Part shown: positions 22,312 to 27,250 of the stretch, piece after piece
Numbering within the stretch: position 1 is the first letter of the stretch
Layout: each line of letters begins with the position of its first letter
Origin: JAYRGC01 sp041908065
GTDB taxonomy: Bacteria; Pseudomonadota; Alphaproteobacteria; UBA9219
Length of the DNA stretch: 27,250 nucleotides
Reading direction: 5' to 3'
Assembly (NCBI GenBank): GCA_041908065.1
Contig: JAYRGC010000049.1
Coordinates: forward strand, 1 to 27,250
The notes under the pieces: generated by a model
Databases searched by the model: none
What the model was told of the DNA's origin: nothing
What the model saw: the letters and a program-made list of their open reading frames with translations, nothing else
Translations under genes and position numbers: made by a program

Positions 22312-23652
22312 TCAAAACCATCTTCGCACCGCCGCCAAGGCCTCGTCCTGAGCCAACAAGGCTAAGCGGGCGTTTATGCGCGGCAGCCATTCCAGCTTGG
22401 AGCGATGCCTTTCGTCCGCCGAGAGTTTGCCGATTATCCCCAAAATCCGCGCATGGCGTTGCGCCGAAAATGCGCGACAGGCCGAAAGCAAAGTCTTGCT
22501 ATCCACGCCGGAGTTGCGAGCAGCCAGATAGGCGTCGACCGCCTCCGCCAGCTTATCGGCGGCGGTTTCGCGGCGGACGCATTCGCACAGCGAGGCGATG
22601 TCGTAGGCTATCGGTCCCGCGCCCGCGTCCTGAAAGTCGATTATTCCCAGCGACCTATATCCTTCACGTTCCGGCAAATCCATCAGATTGTCCGGCATGA
22701 AGTCGCGCAACAGCAGCGAGCGCGGCAGCGCGTCGAGCGGCTTTAGCGTCTCGATCCATCCGGCGCGGAAATCCTCGCGCTCCCCGGCCGTGGCTTCGCG
22801 GCCTTTGGCGCGGGGGAAATAGTGATCCATGAACAATCCCGCCTGATCCGCGAACTTTGCTGCGTCATAGACCGTCAGGCCGGATATAGCGGCGGTTTCG
22901 GGGGGCAGGGCGTCGTGCAGCCGCGCCAGCAGCGCGGCGGCGCGGGGATAGACGGAATCCGAGCCATTGGCTCGGGCGTCCAGCAGTTTGCCGCAATTGC
23001 GGTCGCCGAAGTCCTCCATCAATATCCATCCGCGATCCGGCACGGCCTTGTATATTTCCGGAGCCGACAATCCGGCTTCGCGCAGCATGGAACCTATGGC
23101 CAGAAAGCGGGAGAAGCTCGGCGCGTCGCCGTCATGCATCAACACCGACGACCTTCCGCCTTCCTCCGCCAGCCTTAGAAATTTGCGCGACGAGAAATCC
23201 GGATTTATCCGGCTTGCTTTGCCGGAAAACGGAAAAGCCGCCGCGTCCGCCATAAGATTTCTACCGCTGCCTGCCGCCATCGCAAACTCGAAGTCGAGCC
23301 TCGCGGCGGGCAGCCAATCTCCGGCGCGTTCCGGCCATTCCACCACCGCCACGCCGTCGGACAACAGGTCGTGCCAGCCGATTTCCTCAAGCTCTTCAGG
23401 GGTTTTAAGGCGGTAAAGATCGAAATGGTTTACACGCAAGCCCGACGGAGTTTCGTAACTCTGCACCAAGGTGAACGTGGGGCTGGGCACTTCGCCCTTG
23501 ACGCCAAGGGATCGAAGCAACGCCCGCGCGAACGTGGTCTTGCCTGCGCCCAATTCCCCGCGCAAAGCCAATATGTCGCCGTTTCTAAGCGCGGGGGCGA
23601 TCGCCTCGGCCAACGCCTCCACGGCGGAAATATCGGGAAGATATACGCTCAC
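22312..23652 (-). CDS. Fused TsaE ATPase and AmgK-type aminoglycoside phosphotransferase
   Basis: Two proteins are joined in one 446-residue chain. Residues 1-130 are TsaE, the ATPase partner in t6A37 tRNA modification: Walker A GELGAGKT (32-39), VPSPTFTLVQ (55-64), HFDLYRL (76-82) and VVEWPE (103-108). Residues about 150-446 are an APH-family kinase with the catalytic loop RDFMPDNLM (316-324; Asp317, Asn322) and metal-binding IDFQDAG (338-344), as in AmgK, which phosphorylates MurNAc at the anomeric position. I place the start at GTG 23652, overlapping the sdhB stop as GTGA; the frame extends upstream only through sdhB antisense-like sequence. Such fusions occur in other alphaproteobacteria. 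No stop or frameshift separates the halves. Confidence 0.9.
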   Translation of the reverse strand: MSVYLPDISAVEALAEAIAPALRNGDILALRGELGAGKTTFARALLRSLGVKGEVPSPTFTLVQSYETPSGLRVNHFDLYRLKTPEELEEIGWHDLLSDGVAVVEWPERAGDWLPAARLDFEFAMAAGSGRNLMADAAAFPFSGKASRINPDFSSRKFLRLAEEGGRSSVLMHDGDAPSFSRFLAIGSMLREAGLSAPEIYKAVPDRGWILMEDFGDRNCGKLLDARANGSDSVYPRAAALLARLHDALPPETAAISGLTVYDAAKFADQAGLFMDHYFPRAKGREATAGEREDFRAGWIETLKPLDALPRSLLLRDFMPDNLMDLPEREGYRSLGIIDFQDAGAGPIAYDIASLCECVRRETAADKLAEAVDAYLAARNSGVDSKTLLSACRAFSAQRHARILGIIGKLSADERHRSKLEWLPRINARLALLAQDEALAAVRRWF

Positions 23653-24431
23653 CCCCGCCGTTCCACCATCAGCTTTTTGAGTTCGGCGATGGCCTTGGCC
23701 GGATTGAGGCTCTTGGGGCAAGTTTTGGTGCAATTCATGATCGTGTGGCAGCGATAGAGCCGGAAGGGATCCTCGAGATCGTCCAGCCTTTCGCCCGTCA
23801 TCTCGTCGCGGCTGTCCACCACCCAGCGATAGGCCTGCAGCAGTATGGCCGGACCCAAATACCGATCCCCGTTCCACCAATAGCTGGGGCAGCTGGTTGA
23901 ACAGCAGAAGCACAGGATGCATTCATAAAGCCCGTCGAGAGCGGCGCGTTCGTCGGGGGATTGCAGCCTTTCGCTGTCGGGCGGAGCCGGGGATTGCGTC
24001 CGCAACCACGGTTTGACGGCGGCGTATTGGGCATAGGCGCGGGAAAGATCGGGCACGAGATCCTTCACCACGTCCATATGCGGCAAAGGATAAATCCGCA
24101 CGTCGCCGCGAATGTCCTCGATCGGGCAGGTGCAGGCCAAGGTGTTCACGCCGTCGATGTTCATGGCGCAGGAGCCGCAAATCCCCTCGCGGCAGGAACG
24201 GCGGAAGGTCAGCGTGGGATCCACGTCGTTCTTGATATGGATGAGCGCGTCCAGCACCATCGGCCCGCAGCGGTTGAGGTCTATGACGTATTCGTCAAGG
24301 CGCGGGTTTTCCCCGTCGTCCGGCGACCAGCGGTAAATCTTGAACGCGCGCGCCCGCTCCGATCCTTGGGAAGCGTCCACCCGCTTGCCCTTGGTGATTT
24401 TCGAGTGCGCCGGAAGTGCGAATTCGACCAT
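23649..24431 (-). CDS. sdhB: Succinate dehydrogenase iron-sulfur subunit
   Basis: SdhB carries electrons from SdhA flavin to the membrane quinone site in complex II. The 260 residues show the [2Fe-2S] cysteines C80, C85, C88 and C100 (CREGICGSC...C), then the ferredoxin-like part CILCFCCSTSCP (171-182) and CHTIMNCTKTCP (228-239) for the [4Fe-4S] and [3Fe-4S] clusters. The open frame starts at TTG 24443, but ATG 24431 has a GGAG ribosome site 6 bases upstream and begins with the usual N-terminus, so I use it. Its stop overlaps the start of the TsaE-AmgK gene. The gap from sdhA is 44 bases. Confidence 0.97.
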   Translation of the reverse strand: MVEFALPAHSKITKGKRVDASQGSERARAFKIYRWSPDDGENPRLDEYVIDLNRCGPMVLDALIHIKNDVDPTLTFRRSCREGICGSCAMNIDGVNTLACTCPIEDIRGDVRIYPLPHMDVVKDLVPDLSRAYAQYAAVKPWLRTQSPAPPDSERLQSPDERAALDGLYECILCFCCSTSCPSYWWNGDRYLGPAILLQAYRWVVDSRDEMTGERLDDLEDPFRLYRCHTIMNCTKTCPKSLNPAKAIAELKKLMVERRG

Positions 24432-24475
24432 GTGGCTCTCCAAGACTGTCTATTTAAAAACCAAACCGATTTATC

Positions 24476-26266
24476 TCAATACACCCTTGCCTTGGGGGGA
24501 ACGGGTTTCACTTCGTCGGTCAGGGTGTTCAGATGCACGGGGCGATAGGCGATGCGGGTAGCGCCCTTATCGTCCACCCACGCCACCGAGTGCTTTAGCC
24601 AATTCACGTCGTCGCGCTTGGGGAAGTCTTCCCGCGCGTGCGCGCCGCGAGATTCCTGCCGGTTTGCCGCCCCGTCGATGGTGGCCATGGCCTGATACAT
24701 CAGGTTTTCCAGCTCCAGCGTCTCCATCAGGTCGGAGTTCCACACCAGCGAGCGGTCGGAGACCTTGATCCGTCCCAGTTTGCTCCATGCAACCCGCATC
24801 TTGCGTTGTCCTTCGCCCAGCGATTCTCCGGTGCGGAACACGGCGCAGTCGTTCTGCATCGTCCTTTGCATTTCCAGCCGCAAATCCGCCGTCTTCACGT
24901 CGCCGTCGGCGTGGCGCAGGCGATCGAAACGCGCCACGGCGGAATCTCCCGCTCCCTTGGGAAGGTCGCGATGGCGGGCGTCTTTTTTCACCAATTCGGC
25001 GGCGCGAATGGCGGCGGCGCGACCGAACACGACCAAATCCAAGAGCGAATTGGAGCCGAGGCGGTTAGCCCCGTGCACGGACACGCAAGCGGCCTCGCCG
25101 ATGGCCATCAATCCCTTGACCGTGGCATCGGGATCGCTTGCCGTCGGGCAAATCACTTCGCCGTGGTGGTTGGTGGGAATGCCGCCCATGTTGTAGTGCG
25201 CCGTCGGCAACACGGGGATGGGCTGGCGCGTCACGTCCACGCCCGCGAAGACCTTGGCGGTCTCGGCGATGCCGGGCAGGCGTTCGTGAATGACTTTCGG
25301 CTCCAGATGCTCAAGGTGCAAATGAATGTGATCCTTGTGCTGTCCGCAGCCGCGACCTTCGCGGATCTCGATCGTCATCGAGCGGCTAACCACGTCGCGG
25401 CTGGCCAAATCGCGGGCGTTGGGGGCGTAACGCTCCATAAACCGCTCGCCGTTGCCGTTGGTGAGATACCCGCCTTCGCCGCGCACGCCCTCGGTGATAA
25501 GGCAGCCCGCGCCGTAAATGCCGGTGGGATGGAACTGCACGAATTCCATGTCTTGCAGCGGCAGTCCGGCGCGAGCGACCATGCCGCCGCCGTCGCCGGT
25601 GCAGGAATGCGCCGAAGTGCAGGAGAAATAGGCGCGCCCGTATCCGCCGGTGGCGATGACTGTTTGGTGGGCGCGGAAGCGGTGCAGCGTCCCGTCGTCG
25701 AGATTCCACGCGAGAAGCCCGCGACACGCGCCGTCGTCGTCCATCATCAGGTCGATGGCGAAGTATTCGATGAAAAACTCCGCCTGATGCTTCAGCGATT
25801 GCTGATACAGCGTGTGCAAAATAGCGTGTCCGGTGCGGTCGGCGGCGGCGCAAGTGCGCTGGGCGATGCCTTCGCCGTAGTTGGTGGTCATGCCGCCGAA
25901 GGGGCGTTGATATATGCGCCCGTCATCGGTGCGGCTGAAGGGAACGCCATAGTGTTCCAGCTCGATCACCGCCGGAGCCGCCTCGCGGCACATGTATTCG
26001 ATGGCGTCCTGATCCCCTAGCCAATCGGAACCCTTGATCGTGTCGTACATGTGCCAACGCCAATCGTCCGCGCCCATGTTGCCCAAAGCCGCACTGATGC
26101 CGCCTTGCGCCGCCACGGTGTGGCTGCGGGTCGGGAACACCTTGGTGACGCAGGCGGTCTTAAGCCCGCGTTCGGCCATGCCCAGCGTCGCCCGCAATCC
26201 CGCGCCGCCCGCGCCCAACACGACAACGTCGTAGGTGTGATCGACGATTTTATAGGCTGTCGTCAT
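24476..26266 (-). CDS. sdhA: Succinate dehydrogenase flavoprotein subunit
   Basis: SdhA oxidises succinate to fumarate with covalently bound FAD. The 596-residue length is standard. Residues VVVLGAGGAGLRA (14-26) form the dinucleotide-binding loop and SHTVAAQGG (48-56) holds the flavin-linking His49. Further family motifs are MEFVQFHPTGIYG, LITEGVRGEGGYL, TAHYNMGGIPTN and GANRLGSNSLLDL. The C-terminus has the usual ENLMYQA and QESRGAHAREDF stretches. It begins 3 bases after sdhD and lies in sdhCDAB order. Nothing is missing or unusual. Confidence 0.98.
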   Translation of the reverse strand: MTTAYKIVDHTYDVVVLGAGGAGLRATLGMAERGLKTACVTKVFPTRSHTVAAQGGISAALGNMGADDWRWHMYDTIKGSDWLGDQDAIEYMCREAAPAVIELEHYGVPFSRTDDGRIYQRPFGGMTTNYGEGIAQRTCAAADRTGHAILHTLYQQSLKHQAEFFIEYFAIDLMMDDDGACRGLLAWNLDDGTLHRFRAHQTVIATGGYGRAYFSCTSAHSCTGDGGGMVARAGLPLQDMEFVQFHPTGIYGAGCLITEGVRGEGGYLTNGNGERFMERYAPNARDLASRDVVSRSMTIEIREGRGCGQHKDHIHLHLEHLEPKVIHERLPGIAETAKVFAGVDVTRQPIPVLPTAHYNMGGIPTNHHGEVICPTASDPDATVKGLMAIGEAACVSVHGANRLGSNSLLDLVVFGRAAAIRAAELVKKDARHRDLPKGAGDSAVARFDRLRHADGDVKTADLRLEMQRTMQNDCAVFRTGESLGEGQRKMRVAWSKLGRIKVSDRSLVWNSDLMETLELENLMYQAMATIDGAANRQESRGAHAREDFPKRDDVNWLKHSVAWVDDKGATRIAYRPVHLNTLTDEVKPVPPKARVY

Positions 26267-26269
26267 GGC

Positions 26270-26662
26270 TTAAGCCCCCAGAAAGATTTTCAAAACCGCG
26301 AGAACGCCGACCACGGCTAGAAACGCCGCCAGAAATTGCACAAGAATTATAACGGCGACGCGCAGCTTTTTGACGTGGATATAATCCTCGGAGATGACTT
26401 GCAACCCGCTCGCGCCGTGGTGGAACCCGACGGCCAGCAGAAGGATAAGCATGGCTACGTTGAAGGGCGATTGCAGCCACGCCAGAGCGGCTTCGCGGTT
26501 GCCGCCGTGCATGGCGACGCGAGACACGAACGAAAACACGAACCACAGCCCGATAGGCAGCAACGCCAGCGAAGTAAGGCACTGCGTGAACCAGTGGTCG
26601 GTTCCGGTATGCGACGGCGCGAAGCCGCGCGCGCGCGCCAGTCTGGTGCGGAAAGACTTCAT
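26270..26662 (-). CDS. sdhD: Succinate dehydrogenase membrane anchor subunit D
   Basis: SdhD anchors complex II and contributes to the quinone site and heme b. I place the start at ATG 26662, overlapping the sdhC stop as ATGA, giving 130 residues; the open frame upstream is antisense-like sequence within sdhC. Three hydrophobic segments lie at about 28-49, 66-86 and 101-126. The signature GFHHGASGLQVISEDYIH (79-96) is the alphaproteobacterial SdhD type, with candidate heme and quinone residues among His81, His82 and Tyr94. It is translationally coupled to sdhC and followed immediately by sdhA. Confidence 0.95.
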   Translation of the reverse strand: MKSFRTRLARARGFAPSHTGTDHWFTQCLTSLALLPIGLWFVFSFVSRVAMHGGNREAALAWLQSPFNVAMLILLLAVGFHHGASGLQVISEDYIHVKKLRVAVIILVQFLAAFLAVVGVLAVLKIFLGA

Positions 26663-27105
26663 TGCAACGCCCCCATGATGGCCGAGTATTTTATGATGAA
26701 CCACACGCCCAGCGTCGATATGGCGGCCACCGGCAACGCGACGCGGCCTGTGCTGTAGACCTGATGGATCTCTACGCACCATCCGGCGTCCCACAACAGA
26801 TGGCGAACGCCGCAACACATGTGGTAAAATCCGGCGAACGTCCAGCCGAAAAGGCACAACTGGCCTATGGGCGAAGTGGCTGCCCACAAAAATCCCTCAT
26901 AGCACTTTCCGCCAGTAGCCAACGCCGCCAGCCATGCGACCACAATCGCCAAAGCCGGAGCCAAGGACACGCCGGTTACGCGATGGAATATCGACATGGC
27001 CGAAGTCAGCTGCGGCCTGTAGATCTGCAAATGCGGGGACAGCGGACGTTTGCCGCAGCGTCCTGCCGTCTGCGCCGCCGCCTGCGATGTGGAAGGATCT
27101 GGCAT
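26659..27105 (-). CDS. sdhC: Succinate dehydrogenase cytochrome b556 subunit
   Basis: SdhC is the other membrane anchor and binds heme b. The 148-residue product starts MPDPSTSQ, then RPLSPHLQIYRPQLTSAMSIFHRVTG (20-45), the SdhC signature, and three membrane segments (about 47-64, 82-100 and 122-140). The heme-ligand region is HMCCGVRHLLWDAG (95-108). ATG 27105 has a GGGTGAG ribosome site 6 bases upstream; an in-frame ATG at 27165 would add 20 Arg-rich residues and is less likely. It is the first gene of the sdhCDAB-tsaE/amgK-murU run. I see no convincing promoter between it and the repeat at the window end. Confidence 0.94.
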   Translation of the reverse strand: MPDPSTSQAAAQTAGRCGKRPLSPHLQIYRPQLTSAMSIFHRVTGVSLAPALAIVVAWLAALATGGKCYEGFLWAATSPIGQLCLFGWTFAGFYHMCCGVRHLLWDAGWCVEIHQVYSTGRVALPVAAISTLGVWFIIKYSAIMGALQ

Positions 27106-27205
27106 GGGAATCTCACCCGTTCGTCTGGAAGGTTTGCGGGAATCCCGCGCTGTGAACACGCGCATCCTATGCTCTTAAATCCGGCGGCGCAATAAGAGCC
27201 GATAT

Positions 27206-27250
27206 GCTTTTACCCAAAACAGGCAGGTAATTTTGCATCCAAACGCAGCA
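27206..27250. repeat. Compound palindromic repeat, copy C (left end, cut by the window edge)
   Basis: GCTTTTACCCAAAACAGGCA followed by GGTAATTTTGCATCCAAACG and CAGCA aligns base for base with the left outer arm of copy A (12689-12733), with only a few differences. The remainder lies beyond the window. It sits about 100 bases upstream of sdhC, so any sdh promoter lies inside or close to it. Confidence 0.75.

Noticed and set aside
23653..23922. 90-codon N-terminal extension of the TsaE-AmgK gene
   Set aside because: It overlaps the iron-sulfur coding region of sdhB. The TsaE family starts right at GTG 23652.
26663..26887. 75-codon N-terminal extension of sdhD
   Set aside because: It is out of frame within sdhC. 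ATG 26662 overlaps the sdhC stop and gives the expected length.

Overview
This window looks like chromosomal DNA of a high-G+C alphaproteobacterium, most likely in or near the Rhodospirillales. The basis is the order rpsF-rpsR-DUF2232-rplI, an sdhCDAB operon with alphaproteobacterial-type SdhC/SdhD, a TsaE-AmgK fusion followed by a MurU-like gene, an operon-encoded nadABC, and a two-TM giant coiled-coil protein. Genus cannot be settled from sequence reading alone. Most genes are core metabolism and translation; I see no prophage, transposase, CRISPR array or defence island.

Layout. 1-428: a cloverleaf-like palindromic repeat and the rpsF leader. 429-2955 (+): rpsF, rpsR, a DUF2232 membrane protein, and rplI with a long Lys/Ala tail. 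2959-4670 (-): a TsaC/Sua5 enzyme and an amidase_2 protein with a peptidoglycan-binding tail, overlapping by 4 bp. 4896-11528 (+): one 6.6-kb gene for a 2210-residue membrane-anchored coiled-coil protein, the most unusual gene here. 11529-11801: a long inverted repeat and a lone repeat terminus. 11802-12668 (+): a membrane-anchored alpha/beta hydrolase. 12689-12945: a compound palindromic repeat. 12949-17387 (-): hemB, then nadC, nadB and nadA (transcribed nadA-nadB-nadC, each overlapping the next) behind a near-consensus promoter. 17497-17731: a second copy of the compound repeat, with a possible mazG 3' remnant beside it. 17832-21252 (-): a chemoreceptor, an exported rhodanese and mazG. 21402-21478 (+): tRNA-Arg(CCG). 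21507-27105 (-): sdhC-sdhD-sdhA-sdhB-tsaE/amgK-murU. 27206-27250: the start of a further repeat copy, cut by the window edge.

How the genes connect. TsaC/Sua5 and the TsaE half of the fusion act in tRNA t6A37 synthesis. The AmgK half and the MurU-like enzyme form the anomeric MurNAc recycling route to UDP-MurNAc, and the amidase could act upstream by stripping peptides from muropeptides. NadA-NadB-NadC make nicotinate mononucleotide from aspartate. SdhCDAB is complex II. The giant coiled-coil protein has no recognisable catalytic domain; its two N-terminal membrane segments and roughly 2080-residue helical region suggest a long envelope-tethered scaffold or spacer. That role is inference, not demonstrated.
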